From: Parelaphostrongylus tenuis
Taxonomy: Eukaryota; Nematoda; Chromadorea; Rhabditida; Metastrongylidae
Direction of reading: 5' to 3'
Assembly (NCBI GenBank): GCA_019055375.1
Contig: JAHQIW010003835.1
Coordinates: forward strand, 209,272-273,271
DNA: 64,000 nt
Below are positions 39,675 to 51,070 of this stretch, piece after piece. Each line of letters opens with the position of its first letter. The stretch's first letter is position 1. The translations under genes were made by a program, and so were the position numbers. The notes beneath the pieces were generated by a model. The model saw nothing but the letters and a program-made list of their open reading frames with translations, was not told the DNA's origin and made no database searches.

Positions 39675-40030
39675 TTTCACTATGATAACATGTTTTGAGC
39701 CTTTTGTGAGTTCTGGTGTGGCACTTCTACAGTACTAGATAGAGCTGTTTCCCCTTTACAGGCTCATCAGTAGTCCGGCTCCTTTCGATTCAGCCCATCC
39801 CTTGCAGGGCGATATACCCCCACTTATAACGGAATCGACGCCGAATTATTTGATTCGTCACGTGTCAAGCGACAAAAACACCCAAAACTACAGTGACTAC
39901 AGTTGGGCGATAACGACTTTTATAATGAATCATGACTTCACTTCTGACTGTAGGTCTCGTTCAAAAACAGTGATAATATGACAATATGACAACGTTTTTC
40001 GACCCTTTTATGCGGTCTGGTAGAATATTA
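39675..40030. mobile_element. V-family MITE (copy V6)
   Basis: It starts with GATAACATGTTTTGAGCC and continues with GGCTCATCAGTAGTCCGGCT, TTCGATTCAGCCCATCCCTT and GGAATCGACGCCGAA. The right end (TGACAACGTTTTTCGACCC) mirrors the left imperfectly. Confidence 0.6.
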
Positions 40031-40309
40031 TGGAATTTTTTCGCTAAAGGTATGTAGTAGGTAAGACACCATCCTTATCCTCATTCATCATATCACTTAG
40101 GAGGAGGATGATAGCGGAGTTGGTGAGAGGAATGTTCTGCTGACATGGGTAGAGACTGGTTCGTCAGCAGTAACCGAAACATCGTCGTTGCACTTTTGGT
40201 TTCTGATTGACGGAGGCCGTCCGTTATCACTGCCGCCTATGAAACGAGTTCTATCGGTGCGCCGTTGTCGCTCAACCAACCGTCAATGAGCAGACACCGT
40301 CATTGCAAA

Positions 40310-40830
40310 TCATCGGTCGTCCGTTCATCCGTCAGCCCATCCGCGCTCTTTCATTCATTCGGCTGCACGTCATTTACAAGTTCTTCTTCCTGGGCGTCTA
40401 CGTAACCGCCCAATGCTCCTCCGTTAGCCCATTCTTACCTCCATTTACCCCTTACTGCGCATGAGCGCTCTAGCAGTTCGTCTGTACATCTGTTCATCCG
40501 TTCGTCTACCTACCTCTCAGTCTATCCACCCGTCACTTTTGCCCCTTTCCTGAAACATTGTTTACTAGTTCCTTTCTTCCGTCTGTTCACATACCCGTTT
40601 AGTACACCATCCATTCGTTCATTCAACCCTATCTACTTATCCACAAGTGTGTTTAGTAGCTCTTCTGTTCTTCTATCCATCAGTTCACATATGTGCCTTT
40701 CCGTTACTTCGTCCATCCGTCCTTTGAACCTTTCCTTCGTTTGTCGTCTACCAGTTTCTTCCGTGAGTCTGTTTGTGTGTCTTGCTATGCGTCTGTCTAC
40801 GTGTCCTTCTATGTGTCAATCCATCTGTAC
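40310..40830 (+). repeat. Degenerate tetranucleotide array (CCNT/TCCG-type)
   Basis: Dozens of CCGT, CCAT, TTCG and TCTG steps follow one another (for example TTCATCCGTTCGTCTACC and TCATTCGGCTGCACG) over about 500 bp. The asymmetric pyrimidine/purine phase holds throughout. It looks like an old microsatellite expansion. Confidence 0.65.
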
Positions 40831-41277
40831 ACAAAGTTTTCACGACTTGCGAATGAACTGTTTGAGTGTTCGAGCATGTCATCCCGAAACCGAACATTTA
40901 TATTAGATGTTCAGTTAGTGACTCTAAATTATGGGTTACACTCTGATTTTATTTCATTCTTTTCCACTTTCCTCTTTTCTCTCAGAAAACGTTTTTTGAA
41001 GAATTTTTATAGTAGCGCAATGCGTCTTTTTTTTTCTCTTTAGCGATTTAAGTAATGAAAATGAAATTTCAAAAAGAACACATATAAGGGCTACAGTAAT
41101 AGTTGCTTCATTATCTTATCTTCTTCCTTTAATTTCACGCAAATCTGCTTGGAGTTTTTCTTCTTTCTTTTCCGTTATCTCCGCAGCTCAGTGTTTCACT
41201 ACTAAATGTTAGAAAAAGCCATTTGTTTTTTTATAAACTACGATAGAGGCAAGAAGAATTTTTTACGGTAATTAATC

Positions 41278-41446
41278 TCAGTGAAATGCGCCGTCACATC
41301 CTTTAACCGTTTCAGATCTCATTTTGAGATAATCCGTTAAAGTCACATCGGGTACGACGATTTCATGAAACCACTCGCTCAAAATATTTTGTCTTCGCAA
41401 TCCTTTAGTCGAATTCACGAGCAGTCCTCTCCAATCTTGGATGAGA
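41278..41446 (-). CDS. Possible minus-strand exon, unknown product
   Basis: On the minus strand the acceptor CGTCTTTCAG precedes SLIQDWRGLLVNSTKGLRRQ then NILSEWFHEIVVPDVTLTDY, up to TGA at 41,278. The codon choice is gene-like. A possible donor GTTAAA lies near 41,304. No partner exons or family are recognised; it could be a relic. Confidence 0.3.
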
Positions 41447-42334
41447 CTGAAAGACGTGAATGACAAGAGACAATGGAGAAGTGGAATCCGTTCTTGTCGA
41501 CTCTCGCTTGGGCGGTGACGATGGCGACGATATCGGCATCACCGCGCTTCATCGCACTGCGCCATATCTCTTAAAATATTTATAAAGAATTAAAAGAAAG
41601 AAGTGGTCTTACGGTAGAATCCTTAACATGAATTATTGTCCAGAAAATCCTTAATGAGCTCCAGCTTTGAGGTGATTGCTTTTGCGGTATGACGACGTTA
41701 TTCCCTGAGGACCCCGACGAGACGTTCGCGTAAAGGGCACTGCTGATAGTTGTAGAGAAAGCCTTGAGTGAATTTTCGACACTTCCGTCTTCCTTCTAAT
41801 GGCTCTAAAATATGTGATTGAATTCTTTATCAGTAGACCACGTTTTTTTGCCCTTTACTGCCTAATTTCTGATCATTTCGGCATGAGGACACTCTCTAGG
41901 GTGGGAAGCTGTTTTTTAGGTTTGCGTTTTTTCAAAGTAATATTTCTCCTACAGCTTTTATGGACTTCTAGACTTCTAATACAAAAAATGAAGCTGGTAC
42001 GAGAAAGATTGTTGGAAACTAATAGAATTATTTTGCAAAATGATGACATATGAATTGAAAAAAGGCGAGCTCTACAGAAAAAACTCTTGACTAAAGTTTA
42101 AACGACGAGATCCACATCACATGTCGTATCGCGTACCAATCTATCATTGAATGATGAAAATATAAAGTTTTCGACGTTAATCATCTCTTATGCATTCGAC
42201 TCCATTCCTAACATAGAGGTAGCTGATAGCGGCCTATACACGGAGGCATGCCCAGGTATTCAGTTGGTGTTTCGATCCACCTAGACAAGACTCTTAGCAA
42301 ATTTGTGACTTCATAGAGTTGTTGATTCGCCCAG

Positions 42335-42418
42335 GAGATGAGCGCGAACCAAGGACCGCCCCTGAATGCTCCAAAGAGAAACTATGACCACTGCGCTACG
42401 TCCAGTGTAGGTTTATCG
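42335..42418 (-). repeat. S-type tRNA-like head (minus)
   Basis: On the minus strand GGACGTAGCGCAGTGGTCAT (A box) is followed by TTGGTTCGCGCTCAT (degenerate B box), as in the S-family head. The S body is absent. Confidence 0.5.
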
Positions 42419-43227
42419 CCACTCTATTAAATTAGCTGAGAAAGCAGTATTCTAAATCGTACCGTCGAAGCCACATCACTACGAATCCTATCGGTATCAA
42501 TTTTTTTCCCAATCTTACTTCTGAACTCTGCCTTTCTCCCGGTTTTTTTTACGTCGCCTATTTCCTTAAGTCTTTTACCTCTTCCTTCCTCTTTCTTCTA
42601 CGTGGTCAAACCTAACCACTATCAATGTGATTTATTCGTAGGAGCGTTCACATTTTGAACGAAGCCTTTTGTGTATACAGCTTTAGTGCAGTATGTTGAA
42701 GAAATGACTATTCAATCTATAATCATTGCAGCTGAATGAACATGGCGAGCCTGAACTTCGGAAAATTTTTGCTTTTCTCTCATTCCTTTCCATGCTCCTT
42801 CTCTTCTTCCCTCTTTCTCTCCTTGATTTCTTTTATTCTTAATTTCTTTCCGTAGATTTAAATTACTGAGTTCGGTTTTCCTTCTCTAAGCTTCTCTATC
42901 ATTTTCTCTTTTTTTTTGATTCGGAGTCGATATTTTTTACTGATACATTTGAATCGATGGACCTGTCACTCATCTGTTCTCTCTTACCTATGCAGTCATT
43001 ATCGCTCCGTCATCACCATCATCATCAACATATCATTATGATTGCATCTCACGCTGACATTTCGTCACACCTATAACTTGACAATTATCATGTCACCTGA
43101 ACATCGATGATTCCCCTTCGGTGACATCGCAAAGAACACTTGGTGCTATTGAAGTTCTAGTGATAAATGCTGTTCCAGCACAGTTTGTCGACAGGAGTAT
43201 CCTTTTTCTTGGTTCTGTTACTTTATC

Positions 43228-43618
43228 TCAAAATTATTATCCGAGCCAACATCTCATATAGTCTGTTAATGGGCTCTTGTACAGCCCGATACATATGTTT
43301 CGACCTTACAGTCTCGTCAGTCGGACAGAACCCTTTACAAAGTCTTTACAGAGAGAACAGAGTCTTTAGCCAATCCTCTCGGGAGCCCCTACTCTCCCTA
43401 TAAAGAGGTAAGCGACGACGAACGACTGACACTGCACTGCCGTCAAGTGAAAATCATATGATCGGCAATTTTCGACACTCGATCGCTCTTGGCTGGTATT
43501 TTTGTGATATTATACCTTTTATTTCGAGTGTTCTATTTAGATCACGCTCAACTTTCTATACATCTCAAAATTATTATCTGAGTCATCATGTAATTTGGTA
43601 TGTTAATGGGTTCTGTTA
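43228..43618 (+). mobile_element. V-related half element with 57-bp direct repeat
   Basis: The phrase CATCTCAAAATTATTATC to GGTNTGTTAATGGG occurs at 43,228-43,285 and again at 43,562-43,618. In between are V-type pieces (CAGTCTCGTCAGTCGG and AAAGAGGTAAGCGACGACG). Confidence 0.55.
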
Positions 43619-46600
43619 TTTTTGTAAACATCAAGATTTGACACTATATATTGTTTTGGAATAAAAATCCCTTGCTTCAATATTCCTTTGCCTGTTCTTT
43701 CTTTGAATGCTCGTTCTAACCGATGCTATCTACATCGACTAGGAATTTTTGCGAGCGAACAATCCAGCGTCGAATATTTTGAATATAAGAATCTCATAAA
43801 ATTTGCAGTTTCATTGCCTTTAGATACCTGTTGATTAAGATGATCAATTGTTGATTTTGAAATTCATTTGACTAAATAAAGTTTCTTCACTACCATTGTG
43901 ACTGCAAGCTAAGCCATAAAGGAAAGTATTAATAAAATTAATTTGCTTGTGTCAAAAGTTTCTTCGCAGTTTTTTTGACACTATTGCTTAAATGTTTCTG
44001 CGTTTTTATTTAAATGCCTACCCTACTTTTCTTTTATCACCATAAATTTCTGTATTTTTTAGAATCGAGAAAAGTAACTATTTTTGCGTTGACATTTTAC
44101 TCCACCTCTTTCTCTTCCATTCGCTCTCATTTCTCTTCTTTTTCGTTGTCCTTGTCAATTATAAGTCAAAAATGATGAATCTTCAGAAATGTTTTCTCGA
44201 AACACTTATTTTATCTTCTAAACACATGTCACCTATGAATCACCGGAGAAGGCATCAAGAACCAATCAATATGTATACTTTGCACACAACTTTTTTCAGT
44301 GAATAAAATATCTAGTGAAGTGGTGCCATATACTCTACGGTAACGACATTTTCGCCGTTTCAGTGCTCATAGGAATGTGGAAATCAATTATCACCCGTCA
44401 CCAGTAATACTCGTAATCTTGTTAGTCATCAAACGTCATGAACGGACACCGGCAAGGTCTCCACCCTTTCCTGTCATGCGCCATAACAGTCCCAATAGAC
44501 TCTGCTTACACAAGCAAGACCAATAGCATCACATTTATGTCATAAAAACCAGTTTTTTTTCTGAACTATTCCCTGACGATACCTTGCCTGTGTGTAACTT
44601 GCCAAATTCGTTTTGGAAAAGATGTGTTTTCAGCCAGTTTGTTGGTAGTAGAATTGTCCAGCTCTTTCTTGGTTTTGATGATCCTGTCCGCTTCATGCTA
44701 CCTGATTCATGCTAACACCACTCAAATGTTAGATTGATCCTGTTGAACACCAGAACTGCTCAGTGGCTAAGCTAGCTTGAGAGACAGACACAAAAAACTA
44801 CACTTCCTCTTTGTTGTCGCTCAATTTGCCGTATTTTCTTCTTTTTTATTCTTTTCAGAAAAGTCGTAATTCTGGCAGGCTTACATCTTGTCATAGGAAA
44901 TTAACTTATCCATAAATTTCAAACCTTTTCCAGGTTTATTGCATTCAAAATCACCTTTTCGAATTTCCATAAATTTCTTTCTCATTTGGTCTTACTCCCA
45001 TAATTTTCTCATCTGCTTAGTTAACAACTTGGACGATTCACATTCACATTTGGTACGATATCAGCACTTCCTTCATTTACTTGGTTCTCATGTAACCTCC
45101 GTCATTGACAAAGGTGGTCGAACTCATACATGGTTTCGAGAGCAACTTCGGGTTTTATTATCTTCCTTCATCATCATCTTGAATGCCGATCGAGCGCGAT
45201 TTTCTGTGGAAATCCGAGATGATCGGGCTAAGGCATTCTCAGGTCATTATCACATATATTCTCTGGCTTTTCTGCATCGGATGCAAATTTTACTTTTGCT
45301 TAACTTGAATCCGTGTCTCTGGTAACCTTTGTGTTTTTTGACCACGGCTTCGTCTTTACGCTAAACACAGATTCTTTATTAGACTTTTAGTATTCAATCG
45401 GTAACTGAAGTCTCAAAAACTTCAATATTGCACTTTGTTTGTTAGAAGGGCTTTGATAATGTTGTGTAGCGGCCAAAAAAAAAGTCTGCTCACCTTTGGC
45501 ACTCAACATCTGCACTGCTGGTATCTGTACTGTGTTTTCACAACAAGATTTTTGCATTAATTTCGATAGATCAAATTTCTTTGAACTCGAAACTAGGTTT
45601 GATTTCTTAAAAGAAATTCATAGAGCGCTGTAAGAGCGAAAAGAACATTTAGTTTCGTAGTAGGAGTAGTTAACTCGTTTGAAGTTTGAAGTCTATGGCT
45701 GGTTTATTTGACAATTCAATTGTAAATAAATAGGTAATACGCATTAAACGATAGAACGAATTCTCTTTTGTCATTACATTTCGTGAAACTTAAAATTTTT
45801 TCATAAATAAGAAAAAATTTCAATTTAACGACAATCGAGCGCTTCTCGACTCTCGTCACGCGCAACGATTTCAGCTGCAGTTCCGAAAGGGCGCGATTTT
45901 CGTTTTTTGTTTAGGAATTTTTCGCCGTTTAGAAAGAGTTTCCACATTTCGCTCGACATTTTGGTACATTGCGATGTTCTCTACAGATTCATTTGCTTTC
46001 GATGTAAATATCTTCGAGTGAGAACGTAATTTATTCTTGCTCTTATAGAGCTCTATGAAGACGTTTTCAAAATCCAAATACAGTTTGCTTTTTTACTTTT
46101 TAACGGAAAATAAGCTATCAAGTGATCAACAGAAGTCCGATGAAAAGGTAAGCACGCATGCCAGTCGTGCAAATCTTGAAGGTGAAACGTGACTTTCTCT
46201 TGTCTGCTATAACGCACTAATAAAGTCCTTTCAAAAGCAAGTGCAGTAGTGAATCGCCAAGATTTTTATAAATCTAAGGGAAAAGCAAAAAGCCCCCTCG
46301 CGAAAAGCTTGAACATACCATCTGATTTTTCCAACATGCCAGTAATTCTTTATTTCGGAAGCAATTCATACGATTTTTCGAGCAAACATCTGTGATATAG
46401 TCGAATCATTTCCTTGATACTTAACGTAGCAACGTAAGTTTGAAGTCGCTTCAAAGTCTTCAGTAGTTGAATGTTGTAAAGCCAGTAGTGGAGATCTCCT
46501 ACTCATGAAGAATAGTTCGAGTGCAGTGAGCATCAGCGTGGGACTTAAGAAACAGCACCATAATAGCGCCAGAGTCGACAGCTATATTGGAACTGATTCA

Positions 46601-47094
46601 ATGGAAAATATGGTGATCTGGGTTTGCGAGTGACGAAAGTGTATTTAGACTGTTTTCTAGCACTATTTTCTTTCATAGGTTAGAATAAAGATCGTTTGTG
46701 AAAAGTTTTTGTGCTCACAAAAAAGTTTTTTTTCTCTAAAATACTCTCTCGATCACGCTGTCAGCAAATCGTTGCTGGCTGCGGAATGTTTCTGGTTGTT
46801 GATTTGTGATGTACAGCGGAGAGTTCATCCGTTCTTTGTTTGCTCAGCAAGTTTTTCAAGATGTGATTGAATTCGATTTTTAATCCGAAGCGCATATAAT
46901 AATAGACACATGCCGCTTCTTCGAACTGGCAGGATACTTATGGATACCTAATTGCTAGTCTTTTTTCATCCGTATGATGTGACTTCACGTACTGTGGGCA
47001 TCACACCATCTCTATAATTCGTCTTCTTGTCCCACATCAGTAGTCCATGATGTCTTCAAGACGTTGATTCAGCGATCATTAGAAGACCGTCTCT
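43619..47094 (+). other. Unassigned AT-rich stretch
   Basis: The longest + strand frame (44,939-45,325, 128 codons) has no recognised motif or convincing splice context. Pyrimidine-rich runs occur at about 44,090-44,150. Nothing else was recognised. Confidence 0.35.
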
Positions 47095-47300
47095 TTTACA
47101 TTATAATCTGATAAGGATATAACATGTTTTGAAGTGTTACGTTTAGTGGTATACCCACGCTCTCTCGGTTCAGCCAATTCCCTGAGTTAAATAATCCTCT
47201 ATAAAGGAATCGCCGTTGAATAATAGATCACCCCAAGTCAGATGATGCAGTGTACCTGACATTGTGGTGACCGGCAGTCGAGCACGTATCTTATTGACAC
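47095..47300. mobile_element. V-family half element (copy V8)
   Basis: GATATAACATGTTTTGAAGTG, CTCGGTTCAGCCAATTCCCTG, GGAATCGCCGTTGAATAA and TGTGGTGACCGGCAGTCGAG follow the V left-arm order. It is truncated on the right. Confidence 0.5.
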
Positions 47301-47367
47301 CCTCTACATTGTCATTGAACGCTATTCGATTCAGTCTTTGTTAGAAGTTTGCCAGAGATGCTTCCAT

Positions 47368-47637
47368 TTATGCTTCCCACATCTTCTCCGTAAAGGCATA
47401 CGTCATTGCTTCTGGATCGTCAAAAGTTTTTCCAAAACAAATTTGATTGCAGTTTATCGATCTTCGAGAAATGAGATGACTAACGGCTAGAGCGGAGTTA
47501 AACCAGTAATCATACATGTGCACTACCACAATCATTCCTGCTTCTGTCACCTCAATAACGATTGAAATAGAAAGTATCGTAACGAAATTGTGAAGCGGTG
47601 CTCGCCTTTTCAAAAGCAAAATCAGTCGGGCAGTCAT
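47368..47637 (-). pseudogene. Possible membrane-protein fragment (minus strand)
   Basis: An 89-codon minus-strand frame from ATG has a basic lead (LLLKRRAPLHN) followed by two hydrophobic segments (FVTILSISIVIEV and AGMIVVVHMYDYW). The pattern is reminiscent of a nematode seven-transmembrane receptor helix pair, but no diagnostic motif is present. The flanks offer no exon chain. It could be chance. Confidence 0.22.
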
Positions 47638-47969
47638 GGCTCATGGCAAAGTCTAGTCGAATTTCCGCTGCTACAATCTGGTTGGTGATAAACGTACTTG
47701 TATGTGGTACAAAAGATTTATATTGGAGTGACTCACTCTAATTCATTCGGTCAGATAACAAACCATTGTTCGTTTTGCTTGCCGAAATGACAATTGATCT
47801 TTTGTTGAAAAACTGTTTCCTATGAGTTGATAACATCCTTCCCATCTCTACATTAAGAACAGCTGTTTTCGGTTCCATTATGAGAATTTGCAACTTTGAC
47901 TCACTATCTCAAAGTAAAGGAAATTAAATCTCAAGATGTCCTCTAATGCAGATTATTGTAAATAATACT

Positions 47970-48486
47970 CCAAATTTCTAGTGTTTTACTGCAATTTTCA
48001 CAGTGTTATGAGGTGAGCAAATTGTGACCTCACACTGGTCGAACTCGCGTTTCATTTATACCGTGGACACGAGCAACCACTACACCACCGAGATACACAT
48101 GCAATACCACTCATTCTTCAACATCACTGTGTTAGCTATCAGCCACCAATCTTCAACAGGTTTGGTCGGGGTGATTTCGCTTTTTAAACTCAGTTGAGCT
48201 GACAGCCATTATGGTAAGTAATACTCCAAATTTCTAGTGTTTTTACTGCATTTTTCGCATATGCACTGCATTGCACTATATTACTTGTCATAATGGCTGT
48301 CAGCTCAACTGGGTTTATAAACGAAATCGCATACTCGGCCAAATCTGTTAAAGGTTGATGACTGATGGCTCACATAGAGATGTTGAAGAATGAGTGATGG
48401 TGCGAATCTATTAGTGGGTAGCGCGAGTCTCTGGTATGGATGAAAAGCGGGTTCGACTCCCGACTGATGTCGCATCTTTGCTCACC
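47970..48486. mobile_element. U-family foldback element, 200-bp arms with tRNA-like ends
   Basis: The left arm 48,012-48,222 and right arm 48,280-48,486 are imperfect inverses over their whole length: GGTGAGCAAA with TTTGCTCACC, CACTCATTCTTCAACATCA with TGATGTTGAAGAATGAGTG, GAGCTGACAGCCATTATG with CATAATGGCTGTCAGCTC. Both outer parts carry a B box in opposite orientation. The loop is 57 bp. The phrase CTCCAAATTTCTAGTGTTTT is repeated before the left arm and inside the loop. Confidence 0.78.
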
Positions 48487-48719
48487 AATCAGTTCTCGGA
48501 GATTATTCTTTTAGAACAACTTATCTAATTTTAAAACAATGTAAAGACTTTGTGATACCCAATTTATGGTTTTGTGATCACCATGATCTGAAAATGGCTA
48601 GGTGTGTGAAGCTAAAATACTTGACTTGTCAGAACGTCTGGCGTAGTCCTTATGGTAGGGTGGTTAAAGATGCCTGCGATGTTAATCCAGTGTCGGTCTG
48701 ACATCAGCCCACTGGTTAA

Positions 48720-48755
48720 GAAAGCTTTTCATTTCGCCGGAGGCGAAAAGCTTTC
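48720..48755. repeat. Compound hairpin
   Basis: GAAAGCTTTTC and GAAAAGCTTTC form a perfect 11-bp outer stem. Nested inside, TTTCGCC-GGA-GGCGAAA is a second perfect 7-bp stem that overlaps part of the outer right arm, so two folds compete. Confidence 0.8.
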
Positions 48756-48900
48756 AAATTTGCCCTGTAAAGAAAATTTTGATGCTTTATTCGCCGGGAG
48801 ATGATCACGTTATCCGTCACCGTCATGTACTCATCATTACAATAGCATCTGAATAGCGTTCTATCATCATATATCAATTTTTCCATTCAAGCATTCATAT

Positions 48901-49182
48901 CATGTGATGTATATTTGAAAATTCATACCACCGCTAGAAGCTGTTAAATAAAATAATTTCGTATGATCACCAATACCCAATATCTGTCAGCGTTACTGGG
49001 GTTCAATGTCGCTACCGATTGACGGTGGCGGCTGACAGATAGATGCGTTGTAGCGTAGAAAGAGTGATGTGCAAAATGGGCGTCAGTAATGCAATGGGTT
49101 AGAGCACTCGCTCCCGAATAGAGTGAGATGTGAGGTTCGAGTCCCGCCTGACGCCAACGTTTTGCACATCGCTCTACGTTAA
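48901..49182 (+). mobile_element. T-family spacer and module (copy T9)
   Basis: The spacer (ACCACCGCTAGAAGCTGTTAA, ATATCTGTCAGCGTTACTGG, GGCGGCTGACAGATAGATGC) is followed by TAGCGTAGAAAGAGTGATGT and a 75-nt module at 49,080-49,154 with a consensus B box GGTTCGAGTCC. The mirror flank TTTTGCACATCGCTCTAC closes it. Confidence 0.8.
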
Positions 49183-50404
49183 AGGCTTTAAAAATAGTAT
49201 TTTAGTAACCGTTTGTCGTTGATGATAGAGTTTTGTTGGTCCTACATATTTCTTTTTTTTTCGTTTCCTTCAGAAAAATTTGTATTCGCTTTTTTAGACT
49301 TTTCTTGTAGTACTGAAAACTCGTATAGTGATAAATTATTTCTTATCAAACAATATCTACAATGAAAAGCCCACAGTCTTTGGATCCAAGGTGAAATTTC
49401 GACCGTTTTTCTTCCATAATCTATATCAAACACCGTTACAATGTTCACTTTTTTCGTGCTATAAGAGATATATTGGACCACTTTAGTTGACATCTGTTGA
49501 TTTCATTGCACTGTCAGTCTTTCGATCGGCGAATTATGTGAATTGAAATTAGTGGCTCGTTATCAAATTATCTGCTATCACTTAATGATATATCTAGGTC
49601 GTTTAGAAAGTGATGAAGTGCGAAACTCGTCGACTATGGGTCACACCTAACGTAATGAATGGCGAGAGTGTATACTGAATGACGAGACAACAACAAAGAG
49701 TCAAAGAAACAGAGAAAATTTCTTTGTCCACATATAGTACACTTTCTCAACACTTTTATTATCGCATCGATCTTCTCTCTATGCTTCTACTAACCAAACA
49801 CTCGATGAGAACAACGGACATCACCTGTACCGTTCGTATAAGGCGGTGCGTGTTTGCCTGTCTTGAAGTGTTTGTCATCATCACGTCAAATAAGGATCGT
49901 CTTATCATCTCAATCTTTTCCAGTCCTTTTTTCCTTTTTTCCATTCTGTCTTCCTCTATCTCTCATCATGCTTCAATTCACGTGTGTGTGGTATCGTTCC
50001 TGACATGATATCTAAGGGTAAGCTTAAGAACAATTACTCTCTCCAGTAATCAAAAAATCTGTATTCATTTGGTGAAGTTGCCAAATCTTACTGTTCTGTA
50101 GGAGTTATTGTTAAATCTGCGAGATAAGATATGTTGATTGAAACCCAGTGATGGCTATTGCTTCCCAATACTTCACAATCTCCAAGGTTTTTTGTCTATG
50201 TGAGCAGTGATTGTTGTGCTAGGTTGATGAAGAAGCGATGACAGATTATATATAGTTGGAATTTGCCGTTTGATAATGGAGTAAATTTTTGAATGAATAT
50301 GGTTATGTATATATCATTTCAATGAGCATTTCTCACTCTATGTTTTATTGCTAATGACGTATTATTTACTCTTTATTTCATATTCGAAGACTATTGAACG
50401 ATGA
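49183..50404 (+). other. Unassigned AT-rich stretch
   Basis: No gene or named repeat was recognised. Open frames at 49,242-49,493 (minus) and 49,679-50,008 (plus) lack family features. Confidence 0.35.
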
Positions 50405-51070
50405 TGGTCTGTGCAAAAATCATGGCGCTTCCACACCATGAATTCAATATGGGTCGCTAAACAACAGAAACAACTCTAGACATCAGCAGCGCATCTGGTT
50501 CAAGTCTAACAAACGTTCAGTGCAGTTGTAGTTCAAAAATTTTTTTAAAGAAGGTACAATTCAACAGTGCACAAAAAGCAATAACTTTTTTACGAACCTC
50601 ATCAGAGTTATGAGAAAAGCAATCATAGAAGCTCATACTCTTGAAGCTACGCGAGATGCTGCAGAAAAGCTCAGTATCGACTAATCTACCGTTGTTCACC
50701 ATTTGGAACGAATTGGGGGACGAAAAAGGTCGGTGCAAAAGTAATGGCGGTTTAATTACAACCAGTAGACGGCCACACATCGCACAACGAATGCTTCAAA
50801 AGTTTAACGAATCGGGCTACGAAGTTTTGCTTCATTCTTCATACTCGTCGAATCTTGCTGCCACTGAGTGCCATTTCTTCAAGCATCTAGATAACTCCTA
50901 GCAAGGAAAACGCCTTCTCAGTTAAGAGGATGCAGAAAAAGCTCCAAAAGTTCGTCAGGTCTCGAGGCACCGATTTTTAGGTTACGGGAAGAAATAAGCT
51001 GATTTTCCGTTGGCAAAGTGTGATGATTGTAATGGTTTTTATTTTGGTCAATGCAGATGTTCTGAACTTA
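50405..51070 (+). pseudogene. Mariner-like transposase relic
   Basis: Two pieces in the same orientation are recognisable. EAHTLEATRDAAEKLSID-stop-STVVHHLERIG matches the helix-turn-helix end of irritans-type mariner. RPHIAQRMLQKFNESGYEVL, SSYSSNLAATECHFFKHLDN and KCDDCNGFYF match the C-terminal third. The catalytic middle is missing, in-frame stops are present, and the last Asp of the DD34D triad is replaced (ATECHFF where TDYHFF is usual). A mariner-end-like GGTCGGTGCAAAAGTAATGG sits at the internal junction (about 50,729), and a weaker one at 50,407. It is dead. Confidence 0.85.

Noticed and set aside
40097..40279. Minus-strand frame rich in Arg/Ser as an exon
   Set aside because: It borders and partly shares the tetranucleotide array, which produces such frames; no acceptor or partner exon found.
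44939..45325. 128-codon + frame as a gene
   Set aside because: No recognisable family, no start context, and T-rich first third; length is near what AT-rich DNA gives by chance in a window this size.
7..49154. The T modules could be called a cluster of genuine tRNA-Ser(GGA) genes
   Set aside because: They have C instead of U at position 33, lack the long variable arm of tRNA-Ser, differ in arm lengths, often have T instead of purine in the B box, and travel with repeat flanks.
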